A stretch of DNA of 64,000 bases from Marinospirillum minutulum DSM 6287 (GTDB taxonomy: Bacteria; Pseudomonadota; Gammaproteobacteria; Pseudomonadales; Halomonadaceae). Where the stretch lies: contig NZ_KE383818.1 of NCBI RefSeq assembly GCF_000422325.1, positions 1-64,000 of the forward strand, written 5' to 3'. Every line of letters starts with the position of its first letter. Within the stretch, counting starts at the first letter, position 1. Shown here one piece after another: positions 38,541 through 48,064 of this stretch. The notes under the pieces were generated by a model. The model worked only from the letters and a program-made list of their open reading frames with translations. It was not told the DNA's origin and searched no databases. The position numbers and the translations under genes are program-made.

Positions 38541-38630
38541 GCAAAAATTCTAGTAGAGCCAGTTATTAGCTAGGAATAATCTTGGCTTTCCTTGATAATC
38601 TTGCTTCTTTGTTTTGGAGATACAGGTGTA

Positions 38631-39452
38631 ATGAAACGGCAAGCAGTGTATTTGCGAAAGCAGCTAGAAAAAATAAGAAAGAATAAGCTTTTTGAACTGA
38701 CAGTCATTAGCATTATTATTATTTCTGCTTTGCTTATTGGAGCAAAAACCTATGAGGAAGCCAGCCGATTCGACCGAGTTATTTACTGGCTAGACTGGGG
38801 CGTTACAGCATTTTTCTTGGTCGAAATTATTATTCGCCTACTGTCAGAAAGAAGGTTTATCAACTTCTTTAAAAAAGGCTGGAATATTTTTGACTTCATC
38901 ATAGTTACCGCCAGCCTCATTCCCATGGATTACTCAGAAATGGTGCTCCTAGCTCGCTTATTAAGGGTGTTTAGAGTACTGCGTTTGGTTTCTATGGTGC
39001 CAGAGCTAAGAATTCTTTTGTCTGCCTTGGTTAAGTCTTTGCCACGTATGGGTTATGTTGCACTGCTGATGTTCATTATTTTCTATATCTACGGTGCGAT
39101 AGGTAGCTTTTTATTCCATGAGGTGAACGAAAAGCTTTGGGGTAATATTTCTTTAGCAATGCTTACGCTCTTTCAGGTAGCAACGTTTGAGAGCTGGGCA
39201 ACCGCAGTACTTTACCCAACCATGGAGCACTTCCCTTACAGTTGGATTTATTTTTTAACCTTTATCTTTCTTAATGCCTTTGTTTTTTTGAATATGATGA
39301 TAGGTATTGTTTTAGACGTAATGCAAAAAGAAAGTGCGCTTTATGAGATAGAAACAGGTGAAGGTGAAGCTGCAGAAATTCACTGGATGCGAGAGAATAT
39401 GGAAACTTTACGTCAACAGATGGATCGAATAGAAGCCAAGTTAGACAAATAA
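38631..39452 (+). CDS. Voltage-gated cation channel of the NaChBac type
   Basis: A 273-residue single-repeat channel subunit that should assemble as a tetramer. S1-S6 are visible; S4 (about 106-121) has arginines every third position (R109, R112, R115, R118). The selectivity filter is FQVATFESWA (about 181-190), resembling TLESWS of bacterial sodium channels but with Phe for Leu and Ala for Ser. S6 (FLNAFVFLNMMIGIVLDVM) leads into a C-terminal coiled coil (MRENMETLRQQMDRIEAKL). The start is ATG 38631; an upstream in-frame ATG at 38592 has no site. Sodium selectivity is likely but unproven. Confidence 0.9.
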   Translation: MKRQAVYLRKQLEKIRKNKLFELTVISIIIISALLIGAKTYEEASRFDRVIYWLDWGVTAFFLVEIIIRLLSERRFINFFKKGWNIFDFIIVTASLIPMDYSEMVLLARLLRVFRVLRLVSMVPELRILLSALVKSLPRMGYVALLMFIIFYIYGAIGSFLFHEVNEKLWGNISLAMLTLFQVATFESWATAVLYPTMEHFPYSWIYFLTFIFLNAFVFLNMMIGIVLDVMQKESALYEIETGEGEAAEIHWMRENMETLRQQMDRIEAKLDK

Positions 39453-39475
39453 AGCAACAAGGCGGAGGAGGTAAA

Positions 39476-40108
39476 ATGTCAGCAATACTCGCTAACCTAA
39501 CCCGTCAAATGCAGGGTTATCAGCCACAGCTACTTAAAAACACACTACCAGAAGCTGCAGTACTGCTGGCAGTAACTAAAGGTGAAAATCCAGAAGTTAT
39601 TTTAACGCGCCGAGCGCAGCACTTAAAAAGTCACCCAGGGCAGGTAGCTTTTCCTGGTGGTAAGCGTGACAAAGAAGACCCGAATCTTTATGCAACCGCT
39701 TTACGTGAAGCAGAAGAAGAAATAGGGCTTAACCCCACACAAGTAGAGCCTTTAGGCCAGTTAAGCGATGTGATTTCTTTGCATGGTGTTAAAGTAACAC
39801 CCTACGTTGCACTAGTACCTGATCAATTAGAGTTTAGGCTTTGTGAGGAAGAGTTAGACGCTATATTTAATGTGCCTATTGAATGGTTATTAGAAGACCC
39901 ACGTAGCCATACCGATGTTATACACCTAACCGATGCTAGCAAACTCTATGTACCTAGTTATTCTTTTTCTGAGTTCACCATCTGGGGGTTATCTGCGATG
40001 ATGCTAGTTGAGTTTTTGCAGGTTGGCTTTAATATGCCTATCGACCTATATCAGCAACCCAAAGGCAAGTTATTACACAGACCTTTGCGACCCTTGCCGG
40101 TTAACTAA
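39476..40108 (+). CDS. CoA pyrophosphatase, Nudix family (NudL-like)
   Basis: A 210-residue Nudix hydrolase. The Nudix box is GGKRDKEDPNLYATALREAEEEIGL (positions about 62-86, with G, REAEEE and G all in place), preceded by LKSHPGQVAFPGG, the CoA-pyrophosphatase signature. It should split CoA or acyl-CoA into phosphopantetheine and 3',5'-ADP. A strong GGAGGAGG precedes the ATG. It lies 23 bp after the channel gene and 31 bp before trpS. Confidence 0.92.
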   Translation: MSAILANLTRQMQGYQPQLLKNTLPEAAVLLAVTKGENPEVILTRRAQHLKSHPGQVAFPGGKRDKEDPNLYATALREAEEEIGLNPTQVEPLGQLSDVISLHGVKVTPYVALVPDQLEFRLCEEELDAIFNVPIEWLLEDPRSHTDVIHLTDASKLYVPSYSFSEFTIWGLSAMMLVEFLQVGFNMPIDLYQQPKGKLLHRPLRPLPVN

Positions 40109-40139
40109 TTTCTAAAATAAGTATTTACAAAGAGTTCAC

Positions 40140-41153
40140 ATGACTAAAACACGAGTTTTAACAGGCATTACCACCACAGGCACACCCCACCTAGGCAATT
40201 ATGTAGGTGCAATACGCCCAGCCATTGAAGCAAGTCGTGACCCTGAGGTGCAGTCTTATTATTTTTTGGCTGACTTTCATTCCCTAATTAAATGCCACGA
40301 GCCTGCACGCATTGCAGAATCTCGCCGTGAAATTGCATCCACTTGGCTGGCGCTAGGTTTAGATACTGACAATGCTATTTTTTACCGCCAAAGCGATATT
40401 CCAGAAATTCCTGAATTAACCTGGTTGTTAACCTGTGTGGCTGCTAAAGGCCTTATGAATCGCGCCCACGCTTATAAAGCGTCAGTGCAAGAAAACCTAG
40501 ATGCGGGTGATAAAGATGCTGATGCAGGCATTAATATGGGGTTGTATAGCTATCCCATTCTTATGGCAGCCGATATTCTGCTATTTAATGCCAACAAAGT
40601 ACCCGTAGGGCGGGACCAAACTCAGCACCTTGAAATGGCTAGAGATATAGGTCAGCGCTTTAACCATATTTTTGGTGAAGAGTTTTTTGTTATGCCAGAA
40701 GCAGTGGTTGATGAAAGAGTGAGTGTTTTAGCTGGCTTAGATGGCCGAAAAATGAGTAAGAGCTATAACAACACCATTCCATTATTTGAGCCTGAAAAGA
40801 AATTCCGTAAGCTGATTAACAAAATTAAAACTAATTCTTTAGAGCCAGGCGAGCCAAAAGAAACGACCGACTGCACCCTCTTCCAAATTTACAGTGCTTT
40901 TTCTACCGATGCAGATATTGCCAAAATGCGAGAGCGTTATGCCACAGGTATCGGTTGGGGCGAAATGAAGGGTGAGTTATTTGAGCTATTAAATGAACAG
41001 CTTAAAGGCCCGCGAGAAGAGTATCAGCGTTTGCTAGCAGACCCTGTTTATGTAGAAGGCGTGCTACAAAAAGGAGCTGAAAGGGCAAGAGCAGTAGCAA
41101 CACCTACCTTGGAACGCTTAAAAGTTGCTGTAGGTTTAGGTCGCTTTATCTAA
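40140..41153 (+). CDS. trpS: Tryptophanyl-tRNA synthetase
   Basis: A 337-residue class I aminoacyl-tRNA synthetase. The HIGH-like motif is TPHLGNYVGA (residues 14-23) and the KMSKS motif is intact (GRKMSKSYNN, about 200-209). Conserved LADFHSLIK, MGLYSYPILMAADILLF and VGRDQTQHLEMARDI place it in the standard bacterial TrpS group. It is followed by a bidirectional terminator. Confidence 0.98.
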   Translation: MTKTRVLTGITTTGTPHLGNYVGAIRPAIEASRDPEVQSYYFLADFHSLIKCHEPARIAESRREIASTWLALGLDTDNAIFYRQSDIPEIPELTWLLTCVAAKGLMNRAHAYKASVQENLDAGDKDADAGINMGLYSYPILMAADILLFNANKVPVGRDQTQHLEMARDIGQRFNHIFGEEFFVMPEAVVDERVSVLAGLDGRKMSKSYNNTIPLFEPEKKFRKLINKIKTNSLEPGEPKETTDCTLFQIYSAFSTDADIAKMRERYATGIGWGEMKGELFELLNEQLKGPREEYQRLLADPVYVEGVLQKGAERARAVATPTLERLKVAVGLGRFI

Positions 41154-41166
41154 CACCCAGAATAAG

Positions 41167-41195
41167 AAAAACCTGCTTTAAGCAGGTTTTTTTTA
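41167..41195. terminator. Bidirectional terminator after trpS
   Basis: AAAACCTGCTT and AAGCAGGTTTT form a perfect stem with almost no loop, followed by more T residues. It separates convergent trpS and corC-like genes. Confidence 0.9.
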
Positions 41196-41211
41196 GGTAA
41201 GTGAATAGGCG

Positions 41212-42510
41212 TTATTTACTGGTGCGAAGCAGTTTCTTACGCTTTTTGCCAGTATCCTCCCAGCCTCTAACTGCTTTAATTAGATTTTCTTTTACTTCCA
41301 GCGTTTCAAAGCGGTAGTTACCAAAAACCACACAGGCATTACCATCAGGGATGGATTCTAAATACTCAAGAATGACACCATTCAGGGTTTTAGGGCCTTG
41401 TGTAGACAAATCCCAGCCGAGCTGTTTGTTAATTTCACGAATGTTGGCACTGGCATCAATTAACCAAGATCCATCTTGCTGTAGCTGAATATCATCTTGG
41501 TGGTGCAGGGTGTCGGTAGTAAATTCGCCGACTATTTCTTCTAAAATATCTTCTAGGGTTACTAAACCCTGCACATCGCCATATTCATCAACCACCATAC
41601 CAATACGGCGCTTTTCTTTTTGGAAGTTAAGCAGTTGAGTCTGTAGAGGGGTAGATTCAGGAATAAAATAAGGCTCACGGCTTTCCTGAATTAACATGCC
41701 CTTGGTGGGGTTTTCTGAAGCAATAAGCCTAAGCGCACCACGCAAATGTAAGATGCCTATAACATCGTTGATATCGCCCTTATAAACAGGAATGCGGGTA
41801 TGTTGCGAGTGGCGTAACAATTCTAGAATTTGCTCTATGTCTTGCTCTAGGTCAATCCCCGTCACTTCTTGGCGAGGAATCATTATGTCATCAACAGTAA
41901 TTTTTTCTAAATCAAGAATGGATAAAAGCATTGCTTGGTGACGACTAGGTATAAGGTTGCCAGCCTCATTAACTACGGTACGTAACTCTTCAGAAGTTAG
42001 GTTATCTTGTTTGTTTTGATCAGGACGAGCACCGAGCAGTCTTAAGAAAAAATTGCCTATAAGGTTGACTACCCAAACTAAAGGATAAAGCAATTTAAGA
42101 AGTGGAATTAACGCATAGGAAGCAGGTTTTGCAAACTGCTCAGGGTGCAGGGCGGCTAAAGTTTTAGGTGTTACTTCAGCAAAAATAAGTACCACAATTG
42201 TTAAAGCAAAGGTGGCAACAACTGGACCAAGGCTTTCGCCTAAAAAATTAATGGCTATTACCGTGGCAATAGCAGCAGCAAAGTTATTAACAAAGTTGTT
42301 GCCAATAAGAATAACACCCAGTAATCGGTCTGGGCGTTCAAGTAGTTTGCTAATTCTAATCGAAGTTTTATCGCCTTGTTTTGCCTTGTGACTTAAACGA
42401 TAACGATTAATGGACATCATGCCCGTTTCAGAGCCTGAAAAGAATGCAGAGCAGGCAATTAGCAGCACTAAAAGCCCGAGTAAAAAACCTATGGGTAGTT
42501 CAGCGTCCAA
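41212..42510 (-). CDS. HlyC/CorC (CNNM)-family transporter, CorB/YfjD-like
   Basis: A 432-residue membrane protein linked to magnesium or cobalt export. The N-terminal DUF21 domain (about 1-180) has four membrane segments and the motif SGSETGMMSINRYRL. Two CBS domains (about 205-330: TVDDIMIPRQEVTGIDL and VVDEYGDVQGLVTLEDILEEIVGE) and a CorC-type C-terminal domain follow. The start is TTG 42510, with GAGG about 9 nt upstream, 12 bp after the ypjD stop; the pair next to ffh is a conserved arrangement. Confidence 0.88.
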   Translation of the reverse strand: MDAELPIGFLLGLLVLLIACSAFFSGSETGMMSINRYRLSHKAKQGDKTSIRISKLLERPDRLLGVILIGNNFVNNFAAAIATVIAINFLGESLGPVVATFALTIVVLIFAEVTPKTLAALHPEQFAKPASYALIPLLKLLYPLVWVVNLIGNFFLRLLGARPDQNKQDNLTSEELRTVVNEAGNLIPSRHQAMLLSILDLEKITVDDIMIPRQEVTGIDLEQDIEQILELLRHSQHTRIPVYKGDINDVIGILHLRGALRLIASENPTKGMLIQESREPYFIPESTPLQTQLLNFQKEKRRIGMVVDEYGDVQGLVTLEDILEEIVGEFTTDTLHHQDDIQLQQDGSWLIDASANIREINKQLGWDLSTQGPKTLNGVILEYLESIPDGNACVVFGNYRFETLEVKENLIKAVRGWEDTGKKRKKLLRTSK

Positions 42511-42522
42511 ACAGTTTAGGCC

Positions 42523-43359
42523 TCACGCCAAGATGAATTGAAGTACAAACTTACTTCCAAAGTAAGCCAAGAGTAATAATAAGCTGCCGCCAAGCGTCCA
42601 ACGAACAGCAGTTAAACCGCGCCAACCTAGCCGCCAGCGACCTATCAATAATAAACCAAAAACAACCCAAGCAGCTAAGGAAAGAAGCGTTTTATGTGCC
42701 ATTCCAGCAGCAAACATATTATCTAAGAAAATAAAGCCACTTAATATACCTAGGCTAAGTAAAAGCTGCCCTGCAAATAAAAGCTCAAAAAGTAAGCGCT
42801 CCATGGTTTGTAAGGGTGGCAAAACAGCTATAAGACCACTCATGTGGCGTTGTTTTAATTGGTGGTTTTGAATAGCAAGCAAAAGGGCTTGCACGCTAGC
42901 GAGTGCGAATAAACTGTAAGCTGAGAGAGAAACAACAATATGAAAAAATAAGCCATTTCGACCTTCTATAGGAAAGGTGTTACTAAGGCTAAACTGATTA
43001 AACAATAAAGTGACGGCAGCTAAAGGGAAAAGTAATACTGCTAAATTCAGGGTAGAATGACGCAAGCTCGCAATTAAAATAAAAGCACAAATAAGCCAGT
43101 TGGCCAGCGATGCTGCTTCAACTAGGCCAAGGCTGAGGTTAGCAGGTAAGCCTAGGTGGCTATAGAGTGCGAGTCCGTGTGCTAATAAGGCACCCAAACC
43201 TAGAAGGCGAACAAGCGCTAACCTAGCCGGCGCTTTACGCGCTAAATGTAGTAGAACCCAGGTGCCAGCGGCAATATAAAAGGCTGCAGCAAGCAAGGTA
43301 AATGGAAGAAAAGCGGTCATACTAGGAAAGTGTAACTCCATAAATAAATATCTTACCAT
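42523..43359 (-). CDS. ypjD: CcsA-like cytochrome c assembly family protein (YpjD)
   Basis: A hydrophobic protein of about 278 residues with around eight membrane segments, of the YpjD/CcsA-related family usually found divergent from ffh. Conserved features are GRNGLFFHIVVSLSAYSLFALASVQALLL and AHKTLLSLAAWVVFGLLLIGRWRLGWRG, with His residues in membrane segments as in heme-handling relatives. YpjD is often annotated as an inner-membrane component with the CorB protein. The start is uncertain: ATG 43359 is taken because AAGGA lies 10 nt upstream, but ATG codons 18 and 42 nt downstream also fit. Confidence 0.8.
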   Translation of the reverse strand: MVRYLFMELHFPSMTAFLPFTLLAAAFYIAAGTWVLLHLARKAPARLALVRLLGLGALLAHGLALYSHLGLPANLSLGLVEAASLANWLICAFILIASLRHSTLNLAVLLFPLAAVTLLFNQFSLSNTFPIEGRNGLFFHIVVSLSAYSLFALASVQALLLAIQNHQLKQRHMSGLIAVLPPLQTMERLLFELLFAGQLLLSLGILSGFIFLDNMFAAGMAHKTLLSLAAWVVFGLLLIGRWRLGWRGLTAVRWTLGGSLLLLLAYFGSKFVLQFILA

Positions 43360-43385
43360 CCTAGCGGATTCCTTTGACTTTAGCA

Positions 43386-43414
43386 TCCATTCCTAAAGCT
43401 TATTAGTCTATAAT
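43386..43414 (+). promoter_or_regulatory. Probable promoter of ffh
   Basis: A perfect -10 hexamer TATAAT (43409-43414) lies 31 bp before the ffh ATG. The -35 position at 17 bp holds TCCATT, a weak match. Confidence 0.45.
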
Positions 43415-43445
43415 CGACACAAATGCTTAGTACTGAGGGCAAGAC

Positions 43446-44843
43446 ATGTTTGAAAATTTAAGTGATCGTCTGTCGCATACGTTACGCAGTATAACGGGTA
43501 ACGCTAAATTAACAGAAGATAATATCAAAGAAACGCTGCGTGAAGTGCGTATGGCTTTACTTGAAGCCGACGTTGCACTGCCTGTTGTAAAAACATTTAT
43601 TGAGCAGGTTCGTGAACGCGCTGTAGGGCAGGAAGTTTCTAAAGCCTTAAAACCAGGCGAGCAATTCTTAAAAATTGTTAACGAAACGCTAACCGACACC
43701 ATGGGTTCCTCCCATGCGGGCTTAGAGTTAAAAGGTGAGCCTGCCACTATTTTGATGGCTGGCTTGCAAGGTGCAGGTAAAACGACCACCGTTGCAAAGC
43801 TTGCTCGCTTTTTGCGTGAAAGAGAAAAGAAAAAAGTTTTGGTTGTTTCTGTCGACGTTTACCGCCCTGCGGCTATGGATCAGCTAAAAACCTTGGCTGA
43901 TGAAGTGGGTGTCGATTGCTTTCCTGCCACGCCAGATCAAAAGCCTTCCGCTATTATAGAAGCAGCAAAGCGCCAAGCTAAGATTCAATTCTACGATGTA
44001 ATGCTGGTAGATACGGCCGGTCGTTTGCATGTAGACGAAGCCTTGATGGATGAAATAAAAGCCATTCACGCCCAACTTAACCCTTCTGAAACCCTGTTTG
44101 TTGTTGATGCCATGACAGGTCAAGATGCGGCTAACACTGCTAAAGCTTTTAATGAAGCGCTTCCTTTAACGGGTGTAGTGCTAACTAAAGCCGACGGTGA
44201 TGCGCGTGGTGGTGCGGCTTTATCAGTACGCCAAATTACGGGTAAGCCCATTAAGTTTATGGGTATGGGCGAAAAAACCGATGCCCTAGAACCCTTCCAC
44301 CCAGATCGTATTGCGTCACGTATTCTAGGTATGGGTGACCTGCTCTCGCTAATCGAAGAAGCAGAGCGCACCATGGATAAAGACAAGGCCGCCAAGCTAG
44401 CCAAAAAGGTTAAAAAAGGTAAAGGCTTTGATCTAGAAGATTTTCGTGAGCAGCTACAGCAGATGAAAAAAATGGGCGGCATGTCCAGCATGTTAGAAAA
44501 ACTACCCGGTATGGGTGGTATGGCTAAGATGGCAGAACAACAAGGCCCCATGAAAGAGTTTGGTAAAATGGAAGCGCTAATTAACTCCATGACACCTTGG
44601 GAAAGACAAAAACCAGAATTGCTTAACGGCTCTCGTAAGCGCCGCATCTGTGAAGGTTCAGGAACTCAGTTACAAGATTTAAACCGCCTAATCAAACAGC
44701 ACAAACAAATGCAGAAAATGATGAAAAAAATGACCAACAAAGGCGCTGTCGCTAATATGATGCGCGGTATGCAAGGTCAGTTACCACCGGGTATGGGCGG
44801 CATGGGTGGTATGGGTGGCGGTGGTTTTCCTCCTCGCTTTTAA
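43446..44843 (+). CDS. ffh: Signal recognition particle protein Ffh
   Basis: A 465-residue SRP54-type GTPase that binds signal sequences and 4.5S RNA to target membrane proteins. N domain at 1 to about 85; G domain with GLQGAGKTTT (about 105-114), DVYRPAAMDQL, DTAGRLH, TKADGD and GMGEKTDAL; M domain after about 300, rich in Met, with NGSRKRRICEGSG as the RNA-binding segment. The tail is a Gly/Met-rich repeat (GMGGMGGMGGGG). All GTPase motifs are intact. Divergent from ypjD. Confidence 0.98.
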   Translation: MFENLSDRLSHTLRSITGNAKLTEDNIKETLREVRMALLEADVALPVVKTFIEQVRERAVGQEVSKALKPGEQFLKIVNETLTDTMGSSHAGLELKGEPATILMAGLQGAGKTTTVAKLARFLREREKKKVLVVSVDVYRPAAMDQLKTLADEVGVDCFPATPDQKPSAIIEAAKRQAKIQFYDVMLVDTAGRLHVDEALMDEIKAIHAQLNPSETLFVVDAMTGQDAANTAKAFNEALPLTGVVLTKADGDARGGAALSVRQITGKPIKFMGMGEKTDALEPFHPDRIASRILGMGDLLSLIEEAERTMDKDKAAKLAKKVKKGKGFDLEDFREQLQQMKKMGGMSSMLEKLPGMGGMAKMAEQQGPMKEFGKMEALINSMTPWERQKPELLNGSRKRRICEGSGTQLQDLNRLIKQHKQMQKMMKKMTNKGAVANMMRGMQGQLPPGMGGMGGMGGGGFPPRF

Positions 44844-45017
44844 TAAAAGAAGGCTTCAGGCTTGCGTTTGTTGGTTAGGTCACTACAATAGCGCATCCCT
44901 GAAGGTCAGCGTTTAAATAGTAGGTTAAATCTAAGTCAAAGCTTCCCAAGGCTGAAGTAATCCATTAGAATACTTCGCCTTTCAGGTGGCTTGCCTTTTG
45001 AGCAGATTTTTTAAGTG

Positions 45018-45125
45018 CTGGGTTGGCTACCCGGATTAGGGTGACATCCTGGTCACAAATTTATTGCAGCGGCAGAAATAACTTCTGCGTTGTGTTTTCC
45101 GGATATTTTAAAGGAAAGACTCGTA
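45018..45125 (+). promoter_or_regulatory. Structured leader of the rpsP operon
   Basis: Three hairpins in a row lie within 108 nt of the rpsP start: CTGGGT/ACCCGG (45018-45034), GTGAC/GTCAC (45041-45056) and GCAGAA/TTCTGC (45072-45088), then AAAGGAAAG as the ribosome site. The whole 282-bp ffh-rpsP gap has no ORF, and I found no convincing -35/-10 pair or poly-T terminator. An autoregulatory ribosomal-protein leader is plausible. Confidence 0.4.
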
Positions 45126-45374
45126 ATGGTAACCATTCGTTTAGCACGTGGTGGCGCAAAAAAGCGTCCGTTTTATCACCTACACGTAACTGATTCACGT
45201 AATGCACGTGATGGTCGTTACATTGAGCGCCTAGGTTTCTTTAACCCTGTAGCTCAAGGTAATGCAGAGCGTCTACGTATTGATACTGATCGTCTACAGC
45301 ACTGGGTTGCTCAAGGCGCACAGTTGTCAGAGCGTGTTGCTAAGTTAGTAAAAGAAGCAGCTAAGCAGCAGTAA
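45126..45374 (+). CDS. rpsP: 30S ribosomal protein S16
   Basis: An 82-residue ribosomal protein. The N-terminus [20 protein letters not shown] and [19 protein letters not shown] are diagnostic. The start is ATG 45126 with AAAGGAAAG upstream. It is the first gene of the conserved rpsP-rimM-trmD-rplS operon. Confidence 0.98.
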   Translation: MVTIRLARGGAKKRPFYHLHVTDSRNARDGRYIERLGFFNPVAQGNAERLRIDTDRLQHWVAQGAQLSERVAKLVKEAAKQQ

Positions 45375-45421
45375 TTACTGCTGTAACGCTAGTTGATATT
45401 TCGCACATGAGCGAGGTGCGC

Positions 45422-45979
45422 ATGAGCGGAACAAAAAATCAGCTGACAGCAAAAGAAGATAAAGCTGAGCTAATTGTACTGGGTAAAATAACCAGTGTTT
45501 TTGGTATTAAAGGTTGGGTTAAAGTTTATTCTTATACCGACCCCATGGAAAACTTACTTGGGTACTCCCAGTGGCAGCTTAGGCTGAATGGGCAAAGTAA
45601 GTTAGTACGTCAGCTTGATGGTCGTAAGCACGGTAAAGGCCTAATAGCTAAGTTAGAAGGTGTAGATACACCAGAAGAAGCACGCTTATTATCAGGTGCA
45701 GAAATTCTACTTAGTAAAGACAAGCTACCCAAACTGCCTGAAGGTGACTATTACTGGAGTCAATTAATTGGCTTGAAAGTAGTTAACCTAGCAGGACAGC
45801 TTTATGGCGAAGTAAGTAGCTTGCTAGAGACTGGTGCCAACGATGTGCTGGTGGTTAAAGCTTGCCCCGGCAGTCTTGACCAGCAAGAACGTCTTATACC
45901 TTGGTTGTTGCCTGATGTCGTTCGTCAGGTCAATCTAGAAACTGCCCAAATTGAAGTGGATTGGGATGCAGACTTCTGA
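45422..45979 (+). CDS. rimM: Ribosome maturation factor RimM
   Basis: A 185-residue 16S rRNA processing factor that binds S19 and aids 30S assembly. The N-terminal RimM domain starts [24 protein letters not shown], and the C-terminal PRC-barrel has [13 protein letters not shown] and [12 protein letters not shown]. Of two close ATGs, 45422 is chosen because GAGG lies 6 nt upstream; the ATG at 45407 has no site. It overlaps trmD by 14 nt. Confidence 0.96.
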   Translation: MSGTKNQLTAKEDKAELIVLGKITSVFGIKGWVKVYSYTDPMENLLGYSQWQLRLNGQSKLVRQLDGRKHGKGLIAKLEGVDTPEEARLLSGAEILLSKDKLPKLPEGDYYWSQLIGLKVVNLAGQLYGEVSSLLETGANDVLVVKACPGSLDQQERLIPWLLPDVVRQVNLETAQIEVDWDADF

Positions 45980-46775
45980 GTTAGAGGCACAACAAACGAG
46001 CAAATGGTTTGGTGTTGTCTCCTTGTTTCCCCAGATGTTTGATGCCATTACCCAGCAGGGTGTTATTTCTAGGGCAGTAAAGCAGGGTTTGTTGAATTTC
46101 GAATTCTGGAACCCGCGAGATTTTACTAGCGATAAGCATCACACGGTTGATGATCGCCCTTACGGTGGTGGTCCTGGAATGCTTATGAAGGTAGAGCCTT
46201 TGCAAGCCGCTATAAAAGCAGCAAGAGCAGCGGCAGGCTCTACTGCTAAAGTGATTTATCTCTCACCTCAGGGTAGAAAGTTAGATCAAGCAGGTGTAGA
46301 AGAATTAGCAGCCTGCAACAAAAACTTGATTCTTGTTGCAGGTCGTTATGAAGGTATTGATGAGCGCCTTGTGGCCTCAGAGATCGATGAGGAATGGTCC
46401 ATTGGTGACTATGTTCTCAGCGGCGGTGAACTAGCAGCTATGACACTGATTGATGCAGTGTCTCGCCTTGTACCAGGAGTGCTCGGGCATGAGGCATCAG
46501 CAGAAGAGGATTCTTTTGTTGATGGTTTGCTGGACTGTCCGCATTATACGCGGCCTGAAGAGATAAATGGTGTAAAGGTGCCTGAGGTTTTACTCAGTGG
46601 TAACCATGAAGCCATACGTCGTTGGCGTCTGAAGCAGGCGCTCGGTCGAACCTGGTTGCGGCGCCCCGATTTACTGAAAGGACGTCAGTTAAATCAGGAG
46701 CAGCAGGTATTATTGACAGAATTTATCCGTGAATACGAAGCCCCGCTTGCCAGGGTGCAAGTCGAGCGGCCTTAG
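45966..46775 (+). CDS. trmD: tRNA (guanine-37-N1)-methyltransferase
   Basis: A 269-residue SPOUT methyltransferase that makes m1G37 and prevents frameshifting. The N-terminus [31 protein letters not shown], the knot-forming YEGIDERL and [14 protein letters not shown], and the catalytic [23 protein letters not shown] are complete. ATG 45966 lies inside the end of rimM, so translation is coupled. rplS starts 17 bp downstream. Confidence 0.97.
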   Translation: MQTSELEAQQTSKWFGVVSLFPQMFDAITQQGVISRAVKQGLLNFEFWNPRDFTSDKHHTVDDRPYGGGPGMLMKVEPLQAAIKAARAAAGSTAKVIYLSPQGRKLDQAGVEELAACNKNLILVAGRYEGIDERLVASEIDEEWSIGDYVLSGGELAAMTLIDAVSRLVPGVLGHEASAEEDSFVDGLLDCPHYTRPEEINGVKVPEVLLSGNHEAIRRWRLKQALGRTWLRRPDLLKGRQLNQEQQVLLTEFIREYEAPLARVQVERP

Positions 46776-46792
46776 TCCAGGAGTGAGCAGCA

Positions 46793-47149
46793 ATGAGCAG
46801 CAGAAACCTTATTATTCAGGCTATTGAAGCCGAACAAATGAACAAAGAAGTTCCTAACTTTGCACCTGGTGACACAGTTGTTGTTCAGGTAAAAGTAAAG
46901 GAAGGTACACGTGAGCGTCTACAGGCTTACGAAGGTGTTGTACTAGGTAAGCGCAATCGTGGCTTAAACTCAGCTTTCACCGTTCGTAAAATTTCTAGCG
47001 GTGTAGGTGTAGAGCGTACTTTCCAAGTTTACAGCCCTTTAGTTGAATCTATTCAAGTTAAGCGCCGTGGTGATGTACGTCAGGCTAAGATTTACTACCT
47101 ACGTGATCGTTCTGGTAAGTCTGCACGTATTAAAGAGAAGCTAGCTTAA
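46793..47149 (+). CDS. rplS: 50S ribosomal protein L19
   Basis: A 118-residue ribosomal protein at the 30S-50S interface. [45 protein letters not shown] and the C-terminal [27 protein letters not shown] are diagnostic. It is the last gene of the operon and is followed by a strong terminator. Confidence 0.98.
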   Translation: MSSRNLIIQAIEAEQMNKEVPNFAPGDTVVVQVKVKEGTRERLQAYEGVVLGKRNRGLNSAFTVRKISSGVGVERTFQVYSPLVESIQVKRRGDVRQAKIYYLRDRSGKSARIKEKLA

Positions 47150-47190
47150 GTTATTTTTGCTTGATGTGTTTAGCAAAAGTAGGCTAGTTA

Positions 47191-47219
47191 AAACGGGCGC
47201 CCTCGGGTGCCCGTTTTTG
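47191..47219 (+). terminator. Terminator of the rpsP-rimM-trmD-rplS operon
   Basis: AACGGGCGCC and GGTGCCCGTT form a 10-bp stem (one G-U type pair) closed by a CTCG loop, followed by TTTT. Confidence 0.93.
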
Positions 47220-47297
47220 TATTTAAGCTGAGTAACATTAGCCATTTTAAAAGCTGGCAGGCATACTGGTTTGCTAATAATTTTCTAGGGGATAAAA

Positions 47298-48014
47298 ATG
47301 CTTAAGCAGTTTTTTACGGGTTTATTGCTGGTATTTTTTGTGGCTACTGCAGCCGCAAACACCAAAGACGAAATACAACTACGTTTACAAAAGATTGACC
47401 CCAGAATTGAGGTTGTTAAAGTCACGGCTGCACCCTTAAAAGACTTCTATCAAGTAGAGTTAAGTTCAGGTGATTTGCTTTACGTTAACAAGCAGAAAGA
47501 TTATATTTTTGCAGGTAATTTATTAGAAATAACGAATGATGGTTTGGTTGACTTAACAGAAAACGCACGCTCGGCCATACGCACCCAAGTAATTCAAGCA
47601 GTTGCAGCCGAAGATCAAGTTGTTTTTGTTGCCAAGGGGCAGACTAAAGCAATCGTTCAAGTTTTTACTGACTCAACCTGCCCTTACTGTTCACGCTTGC
47701 ATGAACAAGTTCCCGAATTAAACCAGCAGGGTGTAGAAGTACGCTACCTAGCTTTTCCACGTCAAGGTTTACAAGGCAAAGGCTACAATGATTTAGTCAA
47801 CATCTGGTGTGCAGACAATCAACAAGAAGCAATGACAGCAGCTAAAGCCGGTAAAAAGTTGCCAGCAAAAGCCTGTAACAACCCTATAGAAGAACAGTAT
47901 GAATTAGGGCGCAGGTTAGGTGTACAAGGAACGCCAGCTATCTTTTTACCCGATGGCAGACTTATTCCAGGCTTTGTGCCAGCAGAACGTTTGATAAGTG
48001 AGTTAGGGTTGTAA
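47298..48014 (+). CDS. dsbC: Thiol:disulfide interchange protein DsbC
   Basis: A 238-residue periplasmic disulfide isomerase. Signal peptide at about 1-20 (ATAAA); N-terminal dimerisation domain to about 80 (DPRIEVVKVTAAPLKDFYQVEL); thioredoxin fold with the active site STCPYCSRLHEQV (CPYC at about 129-132) and the cis-proline loop GTPAIFLPDGR. A second cysteine pair (CADN and KACNN) fits the structural disulfide of DsbC. It is placed directly before hom-thrC, as in Pseudomonas-like genomes. Confidence 0.95.
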   Translation: MLKQFFTGLLLVFFVATAAANTKDEIQLRLQKIDPRIEVVKVTAAPLKDFYQVELSSGDLLYVNKQKDYIFAGNLLEITNDGLVDLTENARSAIRTQVIQAVAAEDQVVFVAKGQTKAIVQVFTDSTCPYCSRLHEQVPELNQQGVEVRYLAFPRQGLQGKGYNDLVNIWCADNQQEAMTAAKAGKKLPAKACNNPIEEQYELGRRLGVQGTPAIFLPDGRLIPGFVPAERLISELGL

Positions 48015-48064
48015 ACTAGGTTACAATTAAAGAACAAAGACACCTTTAAGTTTAGGAGAGTAAT

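Noticed and set aside
43427-44647. Long antisense open frames within ffh
   Set aside because: They lie entirely opposite the Ffh GTPase motifs and have no ribosome sites.
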